Notes under the pieces: model-generated
Databases searched by the model: none
The model's input: only the letters and a program-made list of their open reading frames with translations
What the model was told of the DNA's origin: nothing
Made by a program: the position numbers and the translations under genes
Shown: positions 24,963-32,541 of the stretch, one piece after another
How the letters are laid out: the number at the start of each line of letters is the position of its first letter
Position numbering within the stretch: position 1 is the first letter of the stretch
Origin: Massilia phosphatilytica
Lineage (GTDB): Bacteria; Pseudomonadota; Gammaproteobacteria; Burkholderiales; Burkholderiaceae_D
Reading direction: 5' to 3'
DNA: 64,000 nucleotides
NCBI RefSeq assembly: GCF_002968015.1
Contig: NZ_PUIP01000017.1
Span: forward strand, 62,001 to 126,000

Positions 24963-26252
24963 ATGAAGCAGCGTATTGCCGTCCTCGGGGCAGGGCCGAT
25001 GGGCCTGGCCGTGGCTTACCAACTGGCGCGCGACGGCCATGAACCCGTCGTCTACGAAGCGGATGACCGCGTGGGCGGCATGGCCGCGCACTTCGATTTT
25101 TCCGGCACTTCCATCGAGCGCTACTACCATTTCCACGCGATCTCCGACCACGCTTTTCTGAAGGTGCTGGACGAGCTGGGATTGTCGTCGAAGATGCACT
25201 GGGTCGCGACGAAGATGGGCTACTGGTTCCGCAACGAAGTGCAGGAATGGGGCAATCCGGTCGCGCTGCTGAAGTTCCGCGGCCTGGGTTTCGCCGCCAA
25301 GTTCCGCTACGGGCTGCACGCGTTCCTGTCGACCAAGCGCGACGACTGGAAGCCCCTCGACCACGTGGAGGCGAGCGGCTGGATCAAGGGTGCCGTCGGC
25401 GCGGAAGCGTGGGAAGTGCTGTGGCGCCGCCTGTTCGATTATAAATTCTACGACTACAGCAATAACCTGTCCGCCGCGTGGATCTGGAGCCGCATCCGCC
25501 GCATCGGCCGTTCGCGCTACAGCCTGTTCAAGGAAAAGCTGGGCTACATGGACGGTGGCTCTGCCACGCTGCTGGAAGCCATGCGCGCCGATATCGAGAA
25601 GCACGGCGGCATCATGCGCCTCAAGACACCGGCGACGAAGGTCGTGATCGAGGACGGGAAAGTAAAGGGCGTGGAGGCGGGCGGCCAGTTCGAGGCATTC
25701 GACAAGGTGATCAGCACGATCCCGCTGCCGTACGTCCCGCGCGTGATGCCCGACCTGCCACCGGCCACGCTCGATGCGTTCCGCTCCAAGAAGAACATCG
25801 CCGTCGTGTGCGTGATCGCCAAGCTGAAGAAACCTGTCACGGAGAACTTCTGGCTCAACACGAACGACGAGGAGATGGACATTCCCGGCCTCGTCGAATA
25901 CACGAACTTGCGGCCGATGGGCGACCAGCACATCGTCTACGTGCCGTTCTACATGCCGGGCGAGCACCCGAAGTTCGCGGAGCCCGACCAGGCGTTCCTC
26001 GACAAGGTGAAGCGCTACCTCATGAAGATCAATCCGTCGCTCACGGATGCGGACTTCGTCGACATGCGCGCGAGCCGCTACCGCTACGCGCAGCCCATCT
26101 GCGAGCCGGGCTACCTGGACCGCCTGCCGCCTGCGAAGCTGCCGGTGGGCGGGCTGTGGGTCGCGGACACGTCGTACTACTATCCGGAAGACCGCGGCAT
26201 CTCGGAGAGCATCGACTTCGGCCGCAAGATGGCGCGCGAGGCCGGGGCGTGA
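24963..26252 (+). CDS. FAD-dependent oxidoreductase, UDP-galactopyranose-mutase-like
   Basis: A 429-residue flavoprotein with an N-terminal Rossmann motif GAGPMGLAVAYQL and the second-glycine stretch DRVGGMAAHFDF, as in UDP-galactopyranose mutase and protoporphyrinogen oxidase-like amine oxidases. The C-terminal FAD segment is VGGLWVADTSYYYPEDRGISESID. The family includes enzymes that interconvert sugar ring forms, which would suit a furanose-based polymer, but also desaturases. It starts directly on the stop of the epimerase gene, and its TGA overlaps the GTG of gtrA. Confidence 0.8.
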   Translation: MKQRIAVLGAGPMGLAVAYQLARDGHEPVVYEADDRVGGMAAHFDFSGTSIERYYHFHAISDHAFLKVLDELGLSSKMHWVATKMGYWFRNEVQEWGNPVALLKFRGLGFAAKFRYGLHAFLSTKRDDWKPLDHVEASGWIKGAVGAEAWEVLWRRLFDYKFYDYSNNLSAAWIWSRIRRIGRSRYSLFKEKLGYMDGGSATLLEAMRADIEKHGGIMRLKTPATKVVIEDGKVKGVEAGGQFEAFDKVISTIPLPYVPRVMPDLPPATLDAFRSKKNIAVVCVIAKLKKPVTENFWLNTNDEEMDIPGLVEYTNLRPMGDQHIVYVPFYMPGEHPKFAEPDQAFLDKVKRYLMKINPSLTDADFVDMRASRYRYAQPICEPGYLDRLPPAKLPVGGLWVADTSYYYPEDRGISESIDFGRKMAREAGA

Positions 26253-26659
26253 GCAGCGTCGCGTCCAGCTTCGCATCGCGCCAGTTCCTCGTCTTCCTGC
26301 TGACGGGGGGCTTCGCGGCGGCCGTCAACTTCGGCTCGCGCATCCTGTACAACCGCGCGATGCCGTTCTCCCCGGCCGTCATCTGCGCGTACATCACGGG
26401 CATGATCACCGCGTTCGTATTGGCGAAACTGTTCGTGTTCCGCGAGAGCCGGCAGGCCACGCACCATGCGGCCGGCTGGTTCATCCTCGTGAACGTCGTG
26501 GCCGTCGCGCAGACGTGGGCGATCAGCATGCTGCTCGTGAAATGGGTGCTGCCGGCGCTGGGCGTCACGGCGTTCGCGCGCGAGATCGCGCATGGCGTCG
26601 GCGTCGTCGTGCCCGTGTTCACCAGCTATCTGGGGCACAAGCATTTCAGTTTTCGCTGA
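26249..26659 (+). CDS. GtrA-family membrane protein (lipid-linked sugar flippase type)
   Basis: A 136-residue protein with four helices. The first carries FLLTGGFAAAVNFGSRILYN, close to the GtrA signature, and the end FTSYLGHKHFSFR is the typical family C-terminus. GtrA proteins move polyprenyl-linked sugars across the inner membrane. A GtrA-like gene (Rv3789) sits next to dprE1 in Mycobacterium tuberculosis, which strengthens the parallel. The start is a GTG at 26249 overlapping the previous stop by 4 bp. It is the last gene of the operon and is followed by a terminator 20 bp later. Confidence 0.85.
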   Translation: MSSVASSFASRQFLVFLLTGGFAAAVNFGSRILYNRAMPFSPAVICAYITGMITAFVLAKLFVFRESRQATHHAAGWFILVNVVAVAQTWAISMLLVKWVLPALGVTAFAREIAHGVGVVVPVFTSYLGHKHFSFR

Positions 26660-26678
26660 TTGGAACCGCGGTACATCG

Positions 26679-26700
26679 AAGGCGCTACGGCGCCTTTTTT
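26679..26700 (+). terminator. Terminator of the pentose-lipid operon
   Basis: AAGGCGC, loop TACG, GCGCCTT then TTTT: a perfect 7-bp stem with a T tract, 19 bp after the gtrA stop. It closes the seven-gene transcript. Confidence 0.85.
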
Positions 26701-26832
26701 CATGCGTATAGCATTTTTGGTTGCTATCAATTGGTAATTTTCATTTCTCTTTCTGAGTAATTTAGTTTCCAAACAAAGAGTTCCCTGTGCTACATTGGCG
26801 CGTGATCCGTTGTTTCCATTGAAAGGAAGACG
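26701..26832 (+). promoter_or_regulatory. AT-rich upstream region of the ExbB operon
   Basis: A 130-bp stretch clearly richer in A+T than its surroundings. TG-C-TACATT at 26788-26796 is an extended -10 candidate, with TTTCCA at 26766-26771 as a weak -35 (19-bp spacer). A GAAAGGAAG ribosome binding site follows at 26820-26828. The composition suggests a regulated promoter, but no operator is clear. Confidence 0.4.
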
Positions 26833-27534
26833 ATGTCCCGCTTGTGCCGCCTCGGCCTGTATTGCCTGCTCCTGCCCGTCATCCCGGCCCATGCGCAGGG
26901 CCTGAACATCGCTTCCGAACTGCTGCACGGCGGCATGGGCATCGTCGCGATCGGCGCGCTGTCCGTGCTGGCGCTGGCCGTGACGCTGGAGCGCCTCGTC
27001 AACTTCCGCCTCGCGAAGGTGGCGCCGCCCGACCTGGCCGCGGAAGCCGAGATGCTGTGGCGCACGGGACGCTTCGACCAGCTGCGCGAACAGGTGGCCG
27101 GCGGCGACAGCAGCCTCGCGCGCATCCTCGGCTGGATGGTCGAGCAGCGCCACCTGCCCGCCGAAAAGCTGGCGGTGCGCGTGGCGGAGATGGCGGGCGT
27201 CGAACTGCGCCTGCAGCAGCAAAAGGCATATGCGCTGAATGTCGTCGCGACGGTCGCACCAATCGTCGGCCTGCTGGGCACCGTCATTGGCATGATCGAA
27301 TCGTTCCACGTCATCGCCTTCAACGGCATGGGCGATCCGACCCTGCTCGCGGGCGGCATTTCCAAGGCCCTCGTCAACACGGCGGCCGGCCTGTCGGTGG
27401 CGCTGCCGTCGCTGGCCATGCACCACGTTTTCCGCAACCGCATGGTCGGCATCGGCATCGCGCTGGAGCGCCAGCTGAACCGCGTGCTGGACGGCATGCC
27501 GGCGCGCACGCTGGAGGTCGTCCATGCGCATTGA
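26833..27534 (+). CDS. ExbB/TolQ/MotA-family proton channel protein
   Basis: A 233-residue inner membrane protein with a cleavable-looking N-terminal signal (residues 1-21, ending AHAQ), a helix at about 35-55, and a helix pair near 135-200. The family motif is VVATVAPIVGLLGTVIGMIESF, followed by GGISKALVNTAAGLSVALP. It forms the channel of a proton-driven motor with ExbD. A signal peptide ahead of the ExbB core is seen in a subset of the family. It overlaps exbD by 11 bp, and the operon continues with a large unusual protein instead of tonB. Confidence 0.88.
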   Translation: MSRLCRLGLYCLLLPVIPAHAQGLNIASELLHGGMGIVAIGALSVLALAVTLERLVNFRLAKVAPPDLAAEAEMLWRTGRFDQLREQVAGGDSSLARILGWMVEQRHLPAEKLAVRVAEMAGVELRLQQQKAYALNVVATVAPIVGLLGTVIGMIESFHVIAFNGMGDPTLLAGGISKALVNTAAGLSVALPSLAMHHVFRNRMVGIGIALERQLNRVLDGMPARTLEVVHAH

Positions 27535-27943
27535 CCTCGGCGACGACGAGCAGCCCGAGATCGGCCTGATCGCGCTGATCGACTGCATCTTCTTCCTGCT
27601 GATGTACTTCATGGTCGCGACGTCGTTCCGGCACCCCGACGGCGAAAAGCCGGAGAAGGACATGAAGATCGTGCTGCCGACCTCGCAGGTCAGCCTCGAT
27701 CGTGCGACGGCGGCGCCGGCACCGCTGGTCATCGGCGTCGATGCCGCAGGCGCCTTGTATATCGACGGTAAGTCCGCGTCGACGCAGGCGCTGCACGACC
27801 TGCTCAAGCGCGAGGCGGCGCGCGATCCGGCGCGGCCCGTCCGCATCGACGGCGACCAGTCCACGCGCTACCAGGACATCGTGCACGTGCTCGAACTGTG
27901 CCAGTTCGAGGGGCTTACGCACGTGTCGATGCACACGCGCTGA
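27524..27943 (+). CDS. ExbD/TolR-family biopolymer transport protein
   Basis: A 139-residue protein with one N-terminal helix preceded by acidic residues; the proton-carrying aspartate is likely that in LIALIDCIFFLLMYF. The periplasmic part has VIGVDAAGALYIDGK and the final strand-helix of the family. It overlaps the ExbB gene by 11 bp and stops 2 bp before the third gene. Pairs with the ExbB-like protein to transmit proton-motive force to a periplasmic partner. Confidence 0.87.
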   Translation: MRIDLGDDEQPEIGLIALIDCIFFLLMYFMVATSFRHPDGEKPEKDMKIVLPTSQVSLDRATAAPAPLVIGVDAAGALYIDGKSASTQALHDLLKREAARDPARPVRIDGDQSTRYQDIVHVLELCQFEGLTHVSMHTR

Positions 27944-27945
27944 CG

Positions 27946-29361
27946 ATGTTCACCGACGATTCCCCGCGGCTCGCCCCGGCGTTCGGCCCGATACGGCGGC
28001 ATCCGTTCATCTCCCTGTCGCTCGTGCTGCACGCGGTGCCGCTCGTCGCGTTGTACTACCTGGGCAGCCAGCACATCGAGCTCGTGCAACGCGAACGCCA
28101 GCAGCGGCAGGTCGAATCGGGCGCACGGCTGACGGCACAGGCCCGCCTCGAAAAGCGCGTGCACGACATGGAGCGGATCAAGTCCCTGCTCGAACAAAGT
28201 ACGGCCGCGCATCCGGCCGAGTCCAAGGAAGACGAGGTGCAGTTCAGCGCGCAGCCGAAGGCGCCGGACGAATTGCTGAAACAGGCCAAGGAACTGTCGC
28301 GCAAGATCGACGAGATCGAACGCGATACCAAGGCCGAACGCCTGGCGCAGCTGCTCGACATCCCAAAGGAAAAGGCCTTGGAACAGGTCGCGGAGACGCC
28401 CAAGCCGGAAGAACCGCCGGCCGCCGAGCCGCAGACTCCTGCCGAAGCGGCGGCGCAGATCGAACAACTCGAAGCGAAAGCGCGCGTCGCACTGGAAGAG
28501 CGCCGCGCGCAACTGGAACAGCAGCAGAACGGCGTGCAGGTCGCAGCGGACGCCGCAGGCAAGGGCCAAGGCGGCAACAACAAAGGCAACGGCAATGGCA
28601 ACGGCCAGGGAAACGGACAGGGAAACGGCCAGCGCGGACAAGGCGCCGGGAACGGGCTGGCCGGCGGCGGGAGCTCCAGGATGCTGGACCGGATCGCCGC
28701 GTTCAGGAATCCCGACCTGCCGGATCGCGCCACGAAGGCTTACCTCGGGGGCGCGGGCACGATGTTCGGCGGCGGCGTCGCCCACGTTCCCACCGTCGAC
28801 GCGGCCACCATGGTCAAGGGCGCGGGCAGGATGATCGGCCCGGGCGGCACGTATGCGAACCGCGTCTGGGTCAACCGCTGGTACCTGATCGGCCCGTTCG
28901 CCGGGCGGCACGGCGCAGGGCTGTTCGCCAATTACCACCATCCGCCCGAGCAGGGCGTGGTGCTGGACGCCGTGTATCAGGGCAAGGGCGGACGCCTCGT
29001 CAAGTGGGACTACGTCGACATGGCGCGCTATCCCCTGGAGCCGCCCGTGCACGCGGAAGACGCCGTGTATTACGGCTATACGGAGCTGATGCTCGACGCG
29101 GAACAGGACCTGACGATCTGGGTCGGGGCCGACGACGATGTGCAGCTGTGGCTGAACGACCGGCTGGTCTGGACAGGCGGGAACGACAACAAGGACTCGT
29201 TCTTCGGCCAGGTCTACGAGACGAGGAACACCTTCGTGCGCGACTACAACCTGAACGAAGGCAAGCGCCTGGTGCACTTCAGGAAGGGCCGCAACAAGCT
29301 GTTCTTCAAGCTGTCGAACGGGCCGACGCGGATATTCTTGTCGCTGGTCCTCACGAAGTGA
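27946..29361 (+). CDS. Membrane-anchored coiled-coil protein with beta-sandwich domain, ExbBD partner
   Basis: A 471-residue protein I cannot place in a named family. A short cytosolic part is followed by one helix (about 22-40, SLSLVLHAVPLVALYYLG), as in TonB. A long charged coiled coil (about 45-200, Glu/Gln/Lys/Arg-rich with a proline patch) follows, then a Gly-Asn/Gly-Gln linker, then a C-terminal domain of about 170 residues with WYLIGPFAG, DLTIWVGADDDVQLWLNDRLVW and KLFFKLSNG, resembling beta-sandwich carbohydrate-binding or PA14-like modules. Topology matches a TonB- or TolA-like transmitter with a different head. The ATG at 27946 is 2 bp after the exbD stop. Convergent overlap of 11 bp with the AraC gene. 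Confidence 0.7.
   Translation: MFTDDSPRLAPAFGPIRRHPFISLSLVLHAVPLVALYYLGSQHIELVQRERQQRQVESGARLTAQARLEKRVHDMERIKSLLEQSTAAHPAESKEDEVQFSAQPKAPDELLKQAKELSRKIDEIERDTKAERLAQLLDIPKEKALEQVAETPKPEEPPAAEPQTPAEAAAQIEQLEAKARVALEERRAQLEQQQNGVQVAADAAGKGQGGNNKGNGNGNGQGNGQGNGQRGQGAGNGLAGGGSSRMLDRIAAFRNPDLPDRATKAYLGGAGTMFGGGVAHVPTVDAATMVKGAGRMIGPGGTYANRVWVNRWYLIGPFAGRHGAGLFANYHHPPEQGVVLDAVYQGKGGRLVKWDYVDMARYPLEPPVHAEDAVYYGYTELMLDAEQDLTIWVGADDDVQLWLNDRLVWTGGNDNKDSFFGQVYETRNTFVRDYNLNEGKRLVHFRKGRNKLFFKLSNGPTRIFLSLVLTK
28585..28632 (+). repeat. Hexamer repeat coding for a Gly-Asn/Gly-Gln linker
   Basis: Eight hexamers of the form GGCAAC, GGCAAT, GGCCAG, GGAAAC or GGACAG in a row, coding for alternating Gly-Asn and Gly-Gln. 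It includes a 12-bp unit (CAGGGAAACGGA/C) repeated once exactly except the last base. Probably a flexible linker, and a place where slippage could change length. Confidence 0.8.
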
Positions 29362-30163
29362 ACGGCGTGGCGCACTGCATTTTTTGCCAGGCCGACGGCG
29401 TCACGCCCACGCTGCCCTTGAAGCGCCGCGTCAAATGGCTCTGGTCCGCGAAGCCGCATTCCAGCGCGACGGCGGCGAGCGGCGTGCCGAGGCGGATCAG
29501 GGCCTGCGCCTGCGCGATCCGGACGGCGTTGAGGTACACGTGGGGCGGCATGTGGTATGCGGCGGTGAACGCGCGGGTCAGGTGGGCGCGGGACAGGCCC
29601 GCGACAGAGGCCAGGTCCGCGACGGTGATGTCGCGCGCATGGTACGTGCGGATATAGTCCTTCACCCGGGCCAGTGTGGCGGAACCCATCGTGGACGGCC
29701 CTGCGCCGGGCTGCGGCCGTTCGCCGTGCCGCGCCAGCATCGTGCCCAGGAATGCGCGCATCAGGGATTCCGCGCGCAGCGATTCGGCCGGCGTCCGGGT
29801 CAGGCTGGCGGACAACGCGCCGAACGCGTCGGCCAGCTGCCGGTCGGGCGCATGGGGGCTGGAAAAATACCGGTTGCCTTCCACGCAACTGGCGACGAAT
29901 GCATCGGGGACGTACCACATCGTGTAGCGGAAGCCATCCGCCGTCCCGCGGCAGCCGTCATGGTCGTCGTCGGGGTTGAACAGGACCAGGTCGCCGGGAC
30001 GGCTGTCGTACTGCGTGCCCTTGCAGCGGAACCGCTGGATGCCGTACGTGGTGACGCCGATCGCGAAGCCTTCGTGGCTGTGGCGCTCGAATGCGTGGTC
30101 GGAAAAGTCCGCCCGCATCAGCGTCACGCCGTTGTTCAGCTGCCCGAAGATGGCCTGGTTCAT
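29351..30163 (-). CDS. AraC-family transcriptional regulator
   Basis: A 270-residue AraC regulator. The N-terminal cupin-like sensing domain has FERHSHEGFAIGVTTYG, and the C-terminal double helix-turn-helix has VADLASVAGLSRAHLTRAF and ECGFADQSHLTRRFKG. The frame is open upstream, but the ATG at 30163 fits the usual length and leaves 65 bp to the divergent cupin gene; no clear ribosome binding site is seen. The group with SHEGFAIGV and DVHDG-like segments often controls amino-acid exporters, but here the facing gene is a cupin, which is its likely target (inference). Confidence 0.85.
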   Translation of the reverse strand: MNQAIFGQLNNGVTLMRADFSDHAFERHSHEGFAIGVTTYGIQRFRCKGTQYDSRPGDLVLFNPDDDHDGCRGTADGFRYTMWYVPDAFVASCVEGNRYFSSPHAPDRQLADAFGALSASLTRTPAESLRAESLMRAFLGTMLARHGERPQPGAGPSTMGSATLARVKDYIRTYHARDITVADLASVAGLSRAHLTRAFTAAYHMPPHVYLNAVRIAQAQALIRLGTPLAAVALECGFADQSHLTRRFKGSVGVTPSAWQKMQCATPFTS

Positions 30164-30228
30164 GCAACGATTGTACAAGACCCGACGTCCGCAAGCGCTC
30201 CACAATGGGCTTTTCATCAGGAGACATG

Positions 30229-30585
30229 ATGCACACTGCAATCGATCTGGCCGCCGGGCTGGCGACGTTCACGGAAGCCTTTCAACCCCGTACGGTGGCC
30301 TTGTTCAACGGCCACGACGTGATGGTCGCGAAGCTGCGCGGCGAGTATCACTGGCACGTCCACGACGAGACCGACGACTTCTTCCTCGTGCTGGAGGGAT
30401 GCGTCGAGATCGACCTCGAAGACGGATCGACGGTGACGCTGCACCCCGGCCAGATGTTCGTCGTCCCCAAGGGCATGCGCCACCGGCCGCGCGCGCAGGG
30501 AGAAGCGCACATCCTGCTGATCGAGCCGACGGGCACGCCGAACAGCGGCGATCCGCTCACGGCCGCGCCGCGCCGGGTCATTTGA
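30229..30585 (+). CDS. Cupin-domain protein
   Basis: A 118-residue single-domain cupin. The first motif is HWHVHDETDDFFLVLEG with the two His, and Glu/Asp plus a third His in the second motif, GQMFVVPKGMRHRP, so it can bind a metal. Such small cupins can be isomerases, dioxygenases or sugar-binding proteins; the reaction is not evident. The start at 30229 is preferred to the ATG at 30226 because the AGGAGA site is then 5-6 bp away. Divergent from an AraC regulator and convergent with nth. Confidence 0.85.
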   Translation: MHTAIDLAAGLATFTEAFQPRTVALFNGHDVMVAKLRGEYHWHVHDETDDFFLVLEGCVEIDLEDGSTVTLHPGQMFVVPKGMRHRPRAQGEAHILLIEPTGTPNSGDPLTAAPRRVI

Positions 30586-30603
30586 CGGGAAGGCCGGCGC
30601 CGC

Positions 30604-31251
30604 TCACGCGTCCTTCGGCGCCGGCGTCTTGTCCTTGTACTCGCACAGGTCGTTGATGATGCAGTTCCAGCACTTGGGCGTGCGCGCCACACACGTGTAG
30701 CGGCCGTGCAGGATCAGCCAGTGGTGGGCATCGTGCAGGAAGTCCTTCGGCACGAATTTCATCAGCTTCATCTCCACTTCGTCGACGTTCTTGCCGGGCG
30801 CGATCTTCGTGCGGTTCGCGACGCGGAAGATGTGCGTGTCGACCGCCATCGTCGGTTCGCCGAACGCCGTGTTCAGCACGACGTTCGCCGTCTTGCGACC
30901 TACGCCGGGCAGCGCTTCCAGCGCCTCGCGCGAACGGGGCACTTCGCCGCCGTACTGGTTCACGAGGATTTCGCACGTGGCGATGACGTTCTTCGCCTTG
31001 TTGTTGTACAGGCCGATCGTCGAGATGTAGGTCTTGAGTTCGTCCAGCCCCAGGTCGAGGATCGCCTGCGGCGTGTTCGCCACCGGGTACAGCTTGCGGG
31101 TGGCCTTGTTGACGCCGACGTCCGTCGACTGCGCCGACAGCAGCACGGCGATCAGGAGTTCGAAAGGCGTCGTGTATTCGAGTTCGGTGGTGGGGTGCGG
31201 ATTGGCGTCGCGGAAGCGCGTGAAGATCTCGAGGCGTTTGGCGGGATTCAT
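30604..31251 (-). CDS. nth: Endonuclease III
   Basis: A 215-residue base-excision repair glycosylase/AP lyase for oxidised pyrimidines. The helix-hairpin-helix LEALPGVGRKTANVVLN contains the catalytic Lys, and the catalytic Asp is in VDTHIFRVANR. The C-terminal cluster CxxxxxxCxxCxxxxxC holds [4Fe-4S] (CVARTPKCWNCIINDLC). The gene starts 7 bp after the rnfB stop, so the two are probably coupled; this pairing is common in betaproteobacteria. Confidence 0.96.
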   Translation of the reverse strand: MNPAKRLEIFTRFRDANPHPTTELEYTTPFELLIAVLLSAQSTDVGVNKATRKLYPVANTPQAILDLGLDELKTYISTIGLYNNKAKNVIATCEILVNQYGGEVPRSREALEALPGVGRKTANVVLNTAFGEPTMAVDTHIFRVANRTKIAPGKNVDEVEMKLMKFVPKDFLHDAHHWLILHGRYTCVARTPKCWNCIINDLCEYKDKTPAPKDA

Positions 31252-31258
31252 CGATGCG

Positions 31259-31945
31259 TCAGTCTTTCTTGTCCTGGGCGGCCTTTTGTTTCGCGCGCTC
31301 GATGGCGGCGGCGATGATCGCGCGCTTGCGTTCTTTTTCCGCCAGCTCTTCCGCCGTATTGGTCTGTTCCGCCGTCACGGCGCGCATCTTTTCCAGGGCC
31401 TTGGCGGCGAGTCGCGCGTCGTTTTCTTCCTTCTCGCGGCGCAGGCGTTCGGTGCGGAAGTCGTGGCGGGCGCGCGCGGCGTCGGCCTGTTCCTGCGACC
31501 ACGCGGCCCAGCCGGTCGGTTCGCTGGCCGGGTCGTCGGTACGGGGAATCATCGCGATGCAGTCGACGGGGCAGGGCGCCACGCACAGGTCGCAGCCCGT
31601 GCACAGGCTCGGAATGATCGTGTGCATCTGCTTGGCGGCGCCGAGGATCGCGTCGACGGGGCACGCCTGGATGCACAGCGTGCAGCCGATGCACAGGCTT
31701 TCGTCGATGAACGCGACGGGGCGCGGACGCTCGACACCATTGGCCGGGTTGATCGGGATGACGGGCCGGCCCGTGACCCGCGCGAGCCGCGCGACGCCTT
31801 CCATGCCGCCGGGCGGGCACTGGTTGATCTCGGCCTCGCCGCGCGCGATCGCTTCCGCGTACGGGCGGCAGGCGGGATAGCCGCACTTGGTGCACTGGGT
31901 CTGCGGCAGCAGGTCTTCGATCTGGTCGGCGAGCGTCTTGGTCAC
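31259..31945 (-). CDS. rsxB: RnfB/RsxB-like ferredoxin subunit
   Basis: A 228-residue iron-sulphur protein. The N-terminal CTKCGYPACRPYA and a later Cys form the RnfB-type [4Fe-4S] site, and two ferredoxin motifs follow (CIGCTLCIQACPVDA and CTGCDLCVAPCPVDC). The N-terminal membrane helix of full RnfB is absent, and the C-terminus is a long charged helix. No other rnf/rsx gene is nearby, so this is the orphan cytosolic form usually found with nth, perhaps supplying electrons for cluster maintenance of repair enzymes (inference). The start is GTG at 31945. Confidence 0.85.
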   Translation of the reverse strand: MTKTLADQIEDLLPQTQCTKCGYPACRPYAEAIARGEAEINQCPPGGMEGVARLARVTGRPVIPINPANGVERPRPVAFIDESLCIGCTLCIQACPVDAILGAAKQMHTIIPSLCTGCDLCVAPCPVDCIAMIPRTDDPASEPTGWAAWSQEQADAARARHDFRTERLRREKEENDARLAAKALEKMRAVTAEQTNTAEELAEKERKRAIIAAAIERAKQKAAQDKKD

Positions 31946-32113
31946 GGTGTTGCTACTTCGGAACTGGATAGACCGTCATTATCCGCGAAAAGTCCCATCG
32001 CGTCGAAATGCCCCCGGGTAATGCCATCTGCATGCTTTCGTGATGCAACGTACGGAGCACCGGCTCAGTCCGGTGGTCTACTGGAGTCCAGGCAATGTCA
32101 ATCAGGAGGGTCT

Positions 32114-32278
32114 ATGAGCAAGAAGCATCTCGCCATGTCCACGAAGCTTGCTGCGCTGCTGAGCGCCGCCTCCGCCATCCACGAGATCCGCCGCAGCCGC
32201 AGTGTGCCTGTCCGCTACCGCAACCACCATTACGGCGTCAACGCCTGGCGCGAACACAATATGCGGCCTCCGCCATGA
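32114..32278 (+). CDS. Small basic protein of 54 residues
   Basis: A short gene with an excellent AGGAGGG ribosome binding site at 32104-32110, 4 bp before the ATG, and a strong terminator 80 bp after its TGA. The product starts MSKKHLAMSTKLAALLSAAS, has a possible amphipathic or weakly hydrophobic helix at 9-22, and is rich in Arg, His and Asn afterwards. No known family is recognised. The combination of translation signal and terminator makes a real expressed unit likely. It could also be a regulatory RNA that carries a small reading frame. Confidence 0.6.
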   Translation: MSKKHLAMSTKLAALLSAASAIHEIRRSRSVPVRYRNHHYGVNAWREHNMRPPP

Positions 32279-32356
32279 GACGCGCGCCGGCATCATTGCC
32301 AACCGATCACTCATCCGTGGGCTGCCTACAAGGCGGCCCCGGCAGGTGAAATACCG

Positions 32357-32395
32357 GGCCGTTTCCGTTCGCGGGAACGGCCTTCTGTTATTCTT
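32357..32395 (+). terminator. Strong terminator after the small gene
   Basis: GGCCGTTTCC, loop GTTCGC, GGGAACGGCC: a 10-bp stem with one G-U pair, followed by a T-rich tail (TTCTGTTATTCTT). It ends the transcript of the 54-residue gene. Confidence 0.8.
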
Positions 32396-32427
32396 GACGC
32401 GCCAATAACAAAAGAAAGGAGGACATC

Positions 32428-32541
32428 GTGTACCACGCATTCCTGGGCCATCCACTTCATCGAACCAGCGACTTTCATGCAAACGATTCCGACTATCTAT
32501 TTTCCCGGCCTGTGCGCCGAAGCCATTTCCTTCTATCGTGA
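32428..32541 (+). CDS. Possible leader reading frame ahead of the VOC gene
   Basis: A 37-residue frame starting with GTG, 5 bp after a near-perfect AAGGAGG at 32416-32422. It overlaps the first 65 bp of the VOC gene in another frame, while the VOC ATG itself has no visible ribosome binding site. It might be a translated leader through which ribosomes are delivered to the VOC gene. The peptide resembles nothing I know. Low confidence as a protein, moderate as a real initiation site. Confidence 0.35.
   Translation: MYHAFLGHPLHRTSDFHANDSDYLFSRPVRRSHFLLS

Noticed and set aside
28579..28640. Short tandem repeats that could suggest a CRISPR-like array
   Set aside because: The unit is only six bases with no spacers and codes for a Gly-Asn/Gly-Gln linker in frame.
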